Shown piece by piece: positions 35,057-44,754 of a DNA stretch of 64,000 nucleotides. The stretch is from Torreya grandis (taxonomy: Eukaryota; Streptophyta; Pinopsida; Cupressales; Taxaceae): positions 1,462,001 to 1,526,000 of the forward strand of contig JARHVA010002128.1 of NCBI GenBank assembly GCA_037957365.1, written 5' to 3'. Both the position numbers and the translations under genes were made by a program. Below the pieces are notes generated by a model that was not told the DNA's origin, did no database searches, and saw nothing but the letters and a program-made list of their open reading frames with translations. How positions within the stretch are numbered: position 1 is the first letter of the stretch; the number at the start of each line of letters is the position of its first letter.

Positions 35057-35410
35057 ATGTCTTTCCTTGGCCCACTCCATAATAATCCATTATATATAGA
35101 AGTTTATATAAATCGGCATAAAGTGAAACATGTCCTTATAGACAATGGAGTAGGCCTCAACATAGTGTCTTTAAAGCTCATCAAGCTTCTTGGGTACACA
35201 CCGGTAGATCTCCAACCAGAAATGATAACTATCAAAGCCTATGATAATCAGGAAAGAGAATCACAAGGCACCATTAGCTTACTAGTTATCATTGGGCCTT
35301 TGACCCATGATACACTTTGCCATGTGCTTGATCTCAAGTTGTCATATAATATGCTTCTAGGTAGACCTTGGCTACATGATATTCATCCAGTCCCATCAAC
35401 ACTAGACTAA
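35057..35410 (+). pseudogene. Protease of element T2
   Basis: 117-codon open stretch. NNPLYIEVYINRHKVKHVLI is followed by the active-site segment DNGVGLNIVSLKLIKLLG (family D-x-GASLN; Asp and Gly kept, Ala-Ser changed to Val-Gly), then ITIKAYDNQERESQGTISL, VIIGPLTHDTLCHVLDL and NMLLGRPWLHDIHPVPSTLD. The L-GRPW-H---A-PS-LH ending is the signature of Tat/Ogre and Athila proteases. It is in frame with gag upstream (34502) and the spacer downstream (35726, 36554). Confidence 0.8.
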
Positions 35411-36880
35411 TGTATCAAGTTCTCCCACTCAAGGATGGAAGTGCATATTCCATGAGATTTACACCCATATGAACACTAAAAACATCTTGAGATCGATTTT
35501 CAAAGATATAATTACCAATACAACATGAATCCAAGTTCCAAGCAAGATAAAGGAAAGGCCATACTTATTAATCCACCATAGTATAATTTCATGGATCCTA
35601 ATACCTTGGATTCCTTTTCCCATATGCCACCTCTTGAAGCTTCTAATCATTTCACCATTTTAGATAATGGAATGGGGGAGTATGTGACCCATGATTCCTT
35701 CCATATTGCCAATCTTCCTTAGAATTTGAAGACCTTTGGGAAGCCTAAATTCACCCCACACATGCATTGGAAACAAAATAACAAAGATAAGGGCCCTGTC
35801 ATAGTTGTACCAGCATCTAGCCTAGAACTAGATCCTCTTGAAGGTGATGAATCATGGTTCTACAATGACAACCAAGCTGATTGTTATAAAATTACAAAGT
35901 ATCTTACTCCCAATAATATTATGGAGCATCAATATTATGAAGGAAGAGGCCTTAGACCGAATCAACAAGGAACCATCGAGCTAATTTCCATGACTAAGTA
36001 AAAAAGACCCTATGGACTTGGATTTAAATTGCCTAGGGGTGACCCCACATATCTTATTCAAATTCCATCACCAATGGCTAGTGATGATGATGATGTTGTT
36101 GACAATGAAGTAGAGTCTGATCATAGCCTTACCTTTGATGACTAAGCTAAGACTAACCTGTTTGATAACAATTCCATATGTACTCTTATCCAAATCATTT
36201 TTCACAACCTATTGTCATTATATTATCCCTAACTGATAGATTGGAACCAACAAGAATCCAATTTTCTAATTGATGAGTTTTAGAATGATGAGGTATTCTA
36301 TGAATTTTTAGGCCTTAGAGACAACATTCCATTGGGATATCATAAATCAGGATTCTTAATTACATTGGATCTTGAAGAATATTTTGGAGAGCAGGTGAAC
36401 ACCCTTAGCCAAAAACAAATAAATAAAACATTGAGGTCCCAAAGTAAAAACATATTTGAGACACTTTTTAATGAGGAAAAAAGTAAAGATAAAGGCTAGT
36501 ATAGTGGTGAAAACCTATTTCAAGCACCATTAGATGGGGATGTTCATTCTTCTTTGAATTTAGACCAGGAGACCACCAATGATGAACTTGCCTATGGATC
36601 CAAGTTTAGTTTTACACAACAAGTATTTGATAGAATTATTCAAGATGTTTTGACTATTTTTGTCACATGGATAGATCTCCCATTAGGGGACTTAGATTCA
36701 TCATTCCTAGAAGTTAAAGAGCAAGTTCTAGTATAATACCCTAATATAGTCAAATAGTTCCAGTCTTTGCCTATTATCCTAGAAGATGGTTTGACCCTTA
36801 TAGTTAAAAATACAATAAAGGTAAACATCAGGACTCTATCAAACCTAAAATGGATAAAATTATGTATAACCCTCATTGAG
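35411..36880 (+). pseudogene. Protease-RT spacer of T2 with a G-patch-like segment
   Basis: A 1.5-kb coding spacer in the protease frame, broken by stops. At about 35920-36040, MEHQYYEGRGLRPNQQGTIE then MTK and YGLGFKLPRG resemble the Gly-rich G-patch (GLG--QG--) seen in polyproteins of some plant gypsy elements and some retroviruses; the second Gly is Arg here. Then follows an acidic run, ASDDDDVVDNEVESD (about 36080-36120). I do not recognise the rest (36250-36880). Confidence 0.55.
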
Positions 36881-36884
36881 AAAT

Positions 36885-37720
36885 AATGTGATGTCTTTAC
36901 AACTCTGTTGAGAGAATTTGTAGATATCTTTGCATGGGCTTATTCTGACATGCCAGATTTAGACCCCACCTTAGTTCTGCACCACCTTATAGTCATTCCT
37001 AATGCCAAATCGATAAAAAATATATATATGTAAGATGAATCCTCACATTTTTGTCTTGGTGAATAAAGAGTTTGAAAAAATCTTAGAATTAGGATGTATC
37101 CAATCCATTGACTACTCAGAATGGATATCTAATGTTGCACCTATTGGCAAAAAAGCTTGAAGGAATCAAAATCTATACTAATTTTTGAGACATCAACAAA
37201 GTTTATCCTAAAGATGACTTTCCATTTTATAATATTAATATTATCATCTAATCCATGGTATGTTATGAAATGCTTTCACTCATGGATGGCTTTTCAGGAT
37301 ACAACCAGATTAAAATAGCACCAGAAGACCAACAAAAAATAGTGTTCACCACTCCATGGGGAACATTTCATTATCAGATAATTCCATTTGGTCTTAATAA
37401 TGATGGATCTACATATCAAAGGGCCATGACTATCATATTTCATGATATGATGCATGATATTTTTGAAGACTATGTTGACAACATATTAAGAAAATCCAAA
37501 ACCAGGGTCGACCATCCTGTAGTGCTACATAAGATATTTGAAATATTATGAGAGTATAAAGTTAAACTCAATCTAAATAAATGTGTGTTTGGAGTAACCT
37601 TAGGAAATTTACTTAGATTCATTGTGTCTTGTAGTGGCATTGAATTTGATTTGGCTAAAGTCCATGCTATAACCAAGATGCTACCACCAACCTATTTGAA
37701 GCAACTTTGTAGTTTACAGG
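36885..37720 (+). pseudogene. Reverse transcriptase of element T2
   Basis: EFVDIFAWAYSDMPDLDPTL opens the domain, then DYSEWISNVAPIGKK, INKVYPKDDFPFYNI, EMLSLMDGFSGYNQIKIAPE, FTTPWGTFHYQIIPFGLNN, STYQRAM and FEDYVDNILRKS. The catalytic Y-V-D-D reads Y-V-D-N, so the second Asp is lost. Next, NLNKCVFGVTLGNLLRFIVS closes the domain. The wording (MDGFSGYNQI, WGTFHY) is Tat/Ogre style. Frame 37255-38358 continues into RNase H with in-frame stops only. Confidence 0.8.
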
Positions 37721-37799
37721 GTAAGATCCAATCAATCTGACACTTCATCTCTCAATTAGTAGATAAGTGTCATCCATTTACACATATTATAAAGAAGGG

Positions 37800-38345
37800 A
37801 TTTTTATTTCACTGGGATAATTCCTACTAAATATATTTTCAACAACTGAAGGACTACCTTTTTAATCCACCAGTTTTGTTACCCCCTATGCCAGGAAGGT
37901 CATTCTTGTTGTATCTATCAAATATCGATAATGACTTGGGAGAAATTTTGGTTCAACATGATAACAATGGACAATAGCAAGTAGTATACTATTTAAGTTA
38001 TGCATTGGTCACATATGAACACAACTATGCACCTATTGAAAAATATTATCTAGCCATGGTCTTCATAGCTCAAAAATTGTGCCATTACATGTTGAACAAT
38101 AAGACCATGGTCATTTCAAAAGTAGATCCACTCAAGTATCTACTATCTAAAATAGATTTACAAGGTAGAATGTCCAAATGGATCATGCTTCTTAGTGATT
38201 TTGACATAGATTATGTTAATCATAAGGTAATTAAGGGACAAGTTCTTGTAGATCAACTTGTTGAAGCACCTCTTACAGACACAAAGCCACTCGCATTTCA
38301 TTTCCTTGATGAATCCATAATGATCATCATTAACACACCTCTTGA
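37800..38345 (+). pseudogene. Gypsy RNase H of element T2
   Basis: Same frame as RT. PPMPGRSFLLYLSNIDNDLG replaces the usual LYL--S--A-G, then VVYYLSYALVTYEHNYAPIE, FIAQKLCHYMLN, SKVDPLKYLLSKIDLQGRMS, KWIMLLSDFDIDYVNHKVIK and GQVLVDQLVE. This matches the RT-linked RNase H of Tat elements (K---LQGR--KW---LSEFDI-Y). Only a few stops are present. Confidence 0.8.
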
Positions 38346-38349
38346 GGTG

Positions 38350-38760
38350 TATTATTAGAAGTGATATTTTGATGGTTTATTTACTACACATAGATCAGGG
38401 GTAGGCCTCTTATTTATTACACCATAGCGGGATCTAACCCCTTAATCATTCAGAATCAATTTTCCTTGTATAAACAACATGGCCAAGTATGAAACACTTA
38501 TCGTAGGACTTTCACAGGTATTATAATGGAATATATCTCATCTAAAGGTTCATGGTGATTCTCAATTAATCATCAATTAGGTCACAAACCATTTTTAGAC
38601 TAAAGATGACAAGTCAGTTCCATATAAAGCCATGGTCGACACTCTTAAGCAACAAATTGCCAACATTTAGTTTGAGCACATACCATGGGCTAGTAATAAA
38701 ACTATAGTTTCCATGACTACTATTGGATATTTGATTCAACAAATAGATAAATCTAGAGAG
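38350..38760 (+). pseudogene. Archaeal-type RNase H of element T2, after gypsy RNase H
   Basis: YFDGLFTTHRSGVGLLFITP carries the first Asp and the G-G turn. FRINFPCINNMAKYETLIVG is the Glu block with the first Glu of AEYE changed to Lys. LKVHGDSQLIINQV is an intact GDS block. PYKAMVDTLKQQIANI and PWASNKTIVSMTTIGYLIQQ follow; the final N--AD Asp is lost. It lies between gypsy RNase H and integrase, the canonical place in Tat/Ogre, in contrast to R. Confidence 0.75.
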
Positions 38761-38959
38761 TATCAGTTTCTTGTCAAGAATTTGTTAGCACCAGCTCATG
38801 AACCTTCAACCATTGCAATGATTTGTGATATTGTTGGTCTTATTCTATCGAGTACTCAGACCTTTATAACTACTTTCATGACCAATTTATACCACCTAAC
38901 CTATCTTGAAAACAAACTAAATCCTTTATTCATCATTCCACTCATTGTATTCTACTTGG

Positions 38960-40095
38960 ATCTACCCTTTACCACCATAGTTTTGATGGAACTCTACTTC
39001 ATTATTTAACTTTGATAGAGTATATAGTAGTGTTATGAGAAGTTTACAGAGGAGTATGTAGAGATCATTCTAGTGGGCCAGTCCTACTTAAAAATATATT
39101 GTGTACTAGTTATTATTGGCCCATGATGGATGTAGATGCAGTTGCATATGTAAAAGTATGTGACAAATGTCAACATGTTAATCTGATTCATGCCCCAGCA
39201 CAAACTTTGAAACTAATGTTTACACTATGGCCATTTTCTACATGGGGACTTGACATCATTGGGAATATCAACCCCACTTCATCTGATGGCCATAAACATA
39301 TCCTTACCTCAATTGAGTATTTCACTAAGTGGGTTGAAGCTATACCCCTCACTTACATGATTGGAAAGCAAATTTCCAAATTTATCTTCAACCATCTCAT
39401 TTGCTGCTATAATATCCCCTCTAAAATTATATATGATAATGGAGGATCATTCAAGAACAAGGATTTAGACCAAATATGTACTAAATATAACATCACACAA
39501 CATTTTTCTATAGCATATTACCCTCAAGGTAATGGCCAAGCCTAAAGCATTAAATAAAACCATTGTAAATATTTTCAAAAAGATTGTTAATGATGTTGGT
39601 CATGATTGTTACCTATAGATATTTTCTACCCTTTGGGTATATTGTACCAATCATCATACCCCACATGAGCCACTCCATATTCACTTGTTTATGGTACTAA
39701 AGCCATCCTTTCCATTGAGGTCAAATTGCCTTCACTACACATATCTTTCAAGCATGTTCTAGATCATCACAACTATCAAGTAGCTCACCCACAAGAGCTA
39801 GACCTACTTGATGAGAAACACATAGCTATGCTCAATAATTTTTAGGCATATCAGAACCGACTCAAAGGCCACTATAATTGTCATATTAAGTATAGAGCAT
39901 TTGAACTTGATGATCTTGTTCTTAAATAATACCATGGTTGAGAAGAAACATAAAGGTAAATTCAAACCAAACTAGATAGGGATTTTCATCATTACTTCAT
40001 ATTATGGATTAGGGGCATACAGGCTTGCCACACTAGATGGAGATTAACTTCCTAAACCAATGAATAATATTCACCTTAAGTGGTACTATGCTTGA
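38960..40095 (+). pseudogene. Integrase of element T2
   Basis: Zinc-binding part: HHSFDGTLLHYL, YRGVCRDHSSGPVLLKNILC, SYYWPMMDVDAVAYVKVCDK and CQHV. Core: WGLDIIGNINPTSSDGHKHI (first Asp), EYFTKWVEAIPL, IPSKIIYDNGGSFKN (second Asp), YNITQHFSIAYYPQGNGQA, then a TAA at 39543-39545 exactly where the family has the catalytic Glu (QAE). Beyond, remnants FELDDLVLK and YRLATLDGD-type sequence lead to NNIHLKWYYA and stop at 40093-40095, the normal end of Tat/Ogre polyproteins. Several frame changes after 39545. Confidence 0.8.
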
Positions 40096-40470
40096 GTGCT
40101 AAGGTGTATTATCTGTAAGGACAATTTTAGTTATGTCATTTTATCACTAGTCTTCTTTGTAAAAATATCATTCTTATCCATCCTCTTATCCATATCCACT
40201 TTGCATTTCTAACCTATCAACCCAATGTGTTCTAAAGCCTAGCCTGTTTGACCTTAGTTTTTACCATTCATTGCACATTTTTAGCATTGAGAAATCTGAT
40301 CAATTTATCATTTGGTTCAAGTACTTTAGACAAAGATCATATTTTGGAGTAGTATGATAGAAGTTTTAGCAGTTGCATCCTTCATTTATTATTCCTTTCT
40401 TATCACCAATCTTGCTACTAATGATAACCATCTTTTAAAAAATTAGTATCATTGATCCATGCCATTGTGT

Positions 40471-42168
40471 CCTAGTTATAACCACCTATGGGTAAACTAG
40501 GGGAAAATTTTGTTTATTAAGCCTTGACTTACCAACTTGCCACTTCTTATGTCACATTGTGCCTTTTTACCAACTGTGCTTGTTTTGTTTGAATTGACTG
40601 CTTCACTAGTCAAATTCCTCTATTATAGGATGGAACTACAATGACTTGAGGTCCTACTCTGGGACTATGTAGGTAGCACTTGATACTTGTTGAGGTCAGC
40701 TCAATCACCCTTTTCATAACACTCTTGACATTTTGTGAGCAACCTACATTTGAATGCTCTCACCATTTTGTGAGCAACCTAAGTTTGATCGCTATCATCA
40801 TTTTACAAGAAACCTAAGTCTAAACACTCTCACCTTTTTGTGAGATTAAAAAAATTAGTGTCTCATCATTCTCAATTGAGTTGAGATACTCCAAAAATAA
40901 TTCCAAAAACATTTATAAAATTGCTAGAAAAGAATAACAAAAACATGGACCACTTCTTTGCCTTAAGGATTTTGGGAACCCTTACTAAGTTTCAATAAAA
41001 CCACTTATCACTTAGTTTCCCCATCCTCTTTGGCCTTTTCTCTCATGCACTTGACATTTTTCAAGACTATTCCTATTCTTCTATTGCATCCATTCTGTTT
41101 GTTTTCACTAGTTATCATTTTCCTTCCCATTCCTTGGGAGAACTACATTTATCCAAAAGTTTTTGTTAGATATTACATCCATGGAACTATGTAGGTATCA
41201 ACCACTTAGTTCATATAGAAATATCTCATACACCCCCTTCCTTTTCTTCCATTTCCACATTTTGTTTGTTTGTTAAATTGTCACCTATTTTTTAGGGGCA
41301 ATGCTCATATGGTTTCTATTGAGTGTTTCTTTGTTTATTTCTTTTTTATTTATTTGTCTACTAATTTGTTTGCTTTCATCACTATTGCCTTGATTTAGTT
41401 TATGTGTGTTCACTGGGTGATTCTTTTCCCATACTTATACTCAAATCCATTCATATTCATATGTTTACATTGTCATCATGATTTCTATCATTGGTGCATT
41501 ATTTTTTTATTGAGTATTGGATTATGAGAGTCAATCCTCATGCATATTTTAGCCAAGTCATCATGATGTTATACCATGATGCATATTGACACATGATACA
41601 ACAAACCTTTGTTTCAAGAAATCTATTCAACAATGGTGGCATCAACATCTCTTCAATACTTACATCTTGATTCAATCCCAATCATATCCTAAACAGAGTA
41701 AGTAACCAAGAAATAATTTCAACCTTTATTAGTTTGGATGAACATCTCCCTACTAGTAAGTTGTTCCAATTAATAATTACCCTTTTTGTTTAGTTATCAT
41801 CATCCTCGACCAAGTTTATCATGTTTTCCATAATTGGGGTCCAATGATTATAACCACCTATGGGTAAATTATTTCACACCATCCCAACTATATTTCTCAA
41901 TGATTATAACCACCTTTGGGAAAATCATTGTATTTTCACCACTTCCTTTTTTTTAGCCATAAAGAGTCATGTTATTATCTTGTTTGTCTATCCTCACTAG
42001 GTCAGCTCCATCTTCACAATGATTATAACTGCTTTTGGTAAAATCATTATGTTATCATACCATGTTGCCACTATTAGGGTATAATTCTTATAACGACCTT
42101 TAGGCAAACCATTGTACACCATCCCACTTGCATTCTCAATGATTTTGACTACTTTTTCAATATCATTG
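40471..42168. repeat. 33-bp stem-loop family in the T2 3' region (scattered copies)
   Basis: Copies: 40471-40501 (arms CCTAGTT/AACTAGG), 41842-41873 (CAATGATT/AATTATTT, decayed), 41898-41930 (CAATGATT/AATCATTG), 42017-42049 (AATGATT/AATCATT), 42081-42114 (decayed) and 42137-42168 (CAATGAT/ATCATTG). The loop is 17 bases in the good copies: ATAACCACCTATGGGTA and ATAACCACCTTTGGGAA. The loop is conserved while the arms change in step. Confidence 0.75.
40722..40844. repeat. 35-bp tandem repeat, 3.5 units
   Basis: Units start at 40722, 40757, 40792 and 40827 (partial). Each contains CATTTTGTGAG then CAACCTA then TTTGA. Unit 2 and the partial unit 4 contain CTCAC...GTGAG, a small hairpin; the other two have lost it. 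Confidence 0.85.
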
Positions 42169-42375
42169 TTTTTTCACCCCATCATCTTTCCTTCCTTTGG
42201 TCCCCTCATTTCACTTCTTTATTTTTGAGTGACCATTTTTTGACTTACTTGTGCCAACCATTCCCTCGAAGGGGCATCATATATTTATTTTATCATCATT
42301 ATAGTTGTAGACATATAGGACCTTTTCATTTTTTGAGAAGATGTTACTATGATTATAGCTTTCAATGCCTTCCCA

Positions 42376-42388
42376 AATAGGGGCAAAC
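42376..42388 (+). other. Polypurine-like tract of element T2
   Basis: AATAGGGGCAAAC directly before the 3' LTR. Confidence 0.55.
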
Positions 42389-43552
42389 TATAGACACCTA
42401 TATCTGGCCACCAATAACCTCCAACCAAGATTTTGATCAATTTCCACCTAAAGTGCATAATTTGGCCTAAAAACACTAAAATACATTAAATGAGTTGAAA
42501 TTGATATATTCAAGTGATGATTCTAGCTAAGGTATTCCTAAATGGGGTAATGCAATTTATGGGCCAGCTAACTTTGATTAGATCATTCTGAGTCAGAATG
42601 TCAATTTTACACCTAGGTGCTCTAGATTTCTCTTTCTTACAAATATCTTGCACAAGACATATCCCTTTGTTATTTATTATTTATAATATCCTAAATGGGA
42701 TAATGGATCTAATGCATCTAACATCACCTTCCAATCCAATTAAATTTTGGACCAATAATAAGGCATTCTGATCAATTTGAGTAATTTATGCACAAAGTTC
42801 TTAAACACACTTAATAGCCAATTAAACCAAATTAGAGCCTAATTAATAATTTCATGGAAACTTATTAAATAATTTGTTTTAAAAATGAATATTGAATATC
42901 TACATCATCAAGTGACCTCATTTCTTGGGAAGACATCCTTAGACCATAAATGCCACAAATATCAATATTCATGCCTCCCATACCTCATCAAAACCCTCCA
43001 CGCCTCTTAATTGCTCCTCTATCCCAAATATTAATGAGCCTATATATCAATTTTAATTTAAAATTTGGATTAATCCTTAGCCACACATCTCAATCCTAAG
43101 ATGACTGATTCAAGTTGATTCTGATTAATCTTAAAAATCTATAAATAGGAGGCCTTACCACATCATTTCTAAGCTTAATTTGTGCAAAGTTATAATGTAG
43201 GATTGGTTCTAAAAGCTTCATGAAAACTAGTATTACCATGCCAAATTGATTCCAAGTCAAGCCAAGCCAAATCCAAAGGTGCCAAGGAGAGATGGAGGTA
43301 GCCAAGCTTCCATTAATGAGGACTTTATGAACACAAACTGAGCTAGCTAATTGAAGAATACTTTTGGAGCATCAAGGAAGGTAAGGAATGTGTGTTTTCT
43401 TGCATTTTAGTTGTGTTTTGTTCATTTGTCTTTCTTCACTAAGCTCACCCTAGTAACTAGGCATGAAAATGTTAGTTTAGTGTGTTTTTTATTTGATTTC
43501 ATTTACTAACACAATACTAATCTCCTCTTCTTAGTAAAATTCATAGTTCATA
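42389..43552 (+). repeat. 3' LTR of element T2
   Basis: 1164 bp. It starts TATAGACACCTATATC (TG decayed to TA) and ends TAGTTCATA (CA decayed to TA). The TATA box TATAAATAGG is at 43140-43149. Its partner is at 27008-28100. The next five bases are the TSD GTATG. Confidence 0.85.
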
Positions 43553-43557
43553 GTATG

Positions 43558-44104
43558 TAGGTAGCATGCCCACACATAGGGTGTGAAGTGAATCCATCAT
43601 ATCCTTCACACACTAACCCCTTTCTCTCTCTTTCCTAAGTTGTCATTCAAGTTCAAGAAAAAATAGATCCTATGGATTTTGAAGATTAAAATAGATACAC
43701 AATGAGCTTCATAGACTTTTAGTCTTCAACATTTCACTAACAGGGTAACACAGACCTATTAATCAGAACTTAGAAAACTCAAATCACCTAGACAACAGCA
43801 TCAAACAATAGGGTGTCCAACTTTTAGCATTCCTATCTAATTTAGAATCAAATTCTAGGATCCTATTTTCAATAGTCTCCCAAGCCTACATAGAAATTTC
43901 CAAACCCTAAAATATCCATCTCAGTCAGTTTCTAGCTAAGTTTGATTTTCTCTTTATTATTAATATTTTTAGAAAAGGTAAAAATACAATCTATTTGCAC
44001 ATATTAATGGCTTAATTATTGTACATTATTTACTAACTTACCCTACTCATATCTATTTATTTAATTAGGAATAAAAATCCATTATTATGAAAAAAAATAA
44101 AACA
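43558..44104 (+). repeat. LTR C, second part
   Basis: It resumes AGGTAGCATGCCCACACA, as LTR B does at about 10293 (GTATGTAGGCAGTG then TGCCCACACA). It ends AAAACA at 44104 and is followed by the CCTAG TSD and the leader of O. Confidence 0.85.
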
Positions 44105-44754
44105 CCTAGGGTAAATTCCTTTCTAATTTTTCCAATAATTTTTTGATTTTTCCTGCATATTTTAAATCAAAAATTCATATTTAATTTTTAAATTTACCTT
44201 AATAATTTTAAAAATCATTTATTCCAAACCCTAGTTGAATTTATTAGGTCTTTTTGCACATAAAACCCCTAGATACCCTAGGGAAAATTCCTTCCTAAAT
44301 TTTCCAATAGTTTTTTGATTTTTTACCTGCACATTTTAAATTAGAAATTCACATTTTATTTTAAAATTCCATAGCAATTTTTAAAAAAATGATTTTCTTC
44401 CAAACCCTAGTTGTTTATACTAGGTCCCTTTAAATCAAGAGTTTTTCTAATATTTTTCTATTTTTTACCTACATATTTCAATCAAAAATTCACATTTTAT
44501 TTTAAAATTCTATAGTAATTTTATTTAAAAAACATCATTTTTTAAAACCCTAGCTGCATATACTAGGTCTCATTGCTTTTGAGATATCACCTTACATGTT
44601 TATGAGATTCGTATCCTTTTTATGCATTTCCTAGCTTGTTGTTTTTAGGACTTTACATTTCCTATATTCAATACTTTCCTTCCATAGCACTTTGTTTATT
44701 AGAAATTATTACAAAAAATTCAATCAATTTTTAATTAGTTTTCCTACTTTACCA
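44105..44754 (+). other. Rest of the leader of element O, AAACCCTAG repeat
   Basis: Tandem units of roughly 176 and 143 bp start at AAACCCTAG 44226, 44402 and 44545, after a partial unit from 44105. Each continues with a TACTAGGTC-like motif, then TTTTTGATTTTT-CCTGCA, then a TTCA-ATTTTATTTTAAA stretch. AAACCCTA is the plant telobox motif; these units are dispersed, not telomere repeats. Confidence 0.7.

Larger units (their letters stand above)
40096..42375 (+). other. 3' region of element T2 with repeat and hairpin units
   Basis: 2.3 kb of non-coding DNA between pol and the polypurine tract. It contains a 35-bp tandem repeat (40722-40844) and at least six scattered copies of a 33-bp stem-loop unit (40471-40501, 41842-42168). 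Between them (40860-41800) is T-rich sequence in which I see nothing further. Confidence 0.65.
27008..43552 (+). mobile_element. Element T2: complete but dead Tat/Ogre-like retrotransposon
   Basis: 16.5-kb plus-strand element with LTRs at 27008-28100 and 42389-43552, TSD GTATG, primer binding site at 28104, a 3-kb leader, gag, protease, a G-patch-like segment, RT, gypsy RNase H, archaeal-type RNase H, integrase and a 2.3-kb 3' region. Large size, long leader and the second RNase H between RNase H and integrase are the marks of the Tat/Ogre lineage. Over the first 150 bases the LTRs differ at roughly one position in eight (by eye). Every coding domain has stops. Confidence 0.85.
9668..44104 (+). 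mobile_element. Element I: gag-protease LTR retrotransposon nested in O
   Basis: Plus-strand sister copy of O: LTR B 9668-10861, internal region 10862-26390 (interrupted by R), LTR C 26391-27007 plus 43558-44104 (interrupted by T2). Without R the internal region is about 5.6 kb, almost the same as that of O (about 5.6 kb). Both have gag and protease then about 3 kb of non-coding DNA with no pol. Equal size in two independent insertions argues that the absence of pol is a property of the family and not a chance deletion. Confidence 0.8.

Noticed and set aside
10898..44553. AAACCCTAG motifs as interstitial telomere repeats
   Set aside because: They are isolated motifs in 140-180 bp units, not TTTAGGG tandem arrays.
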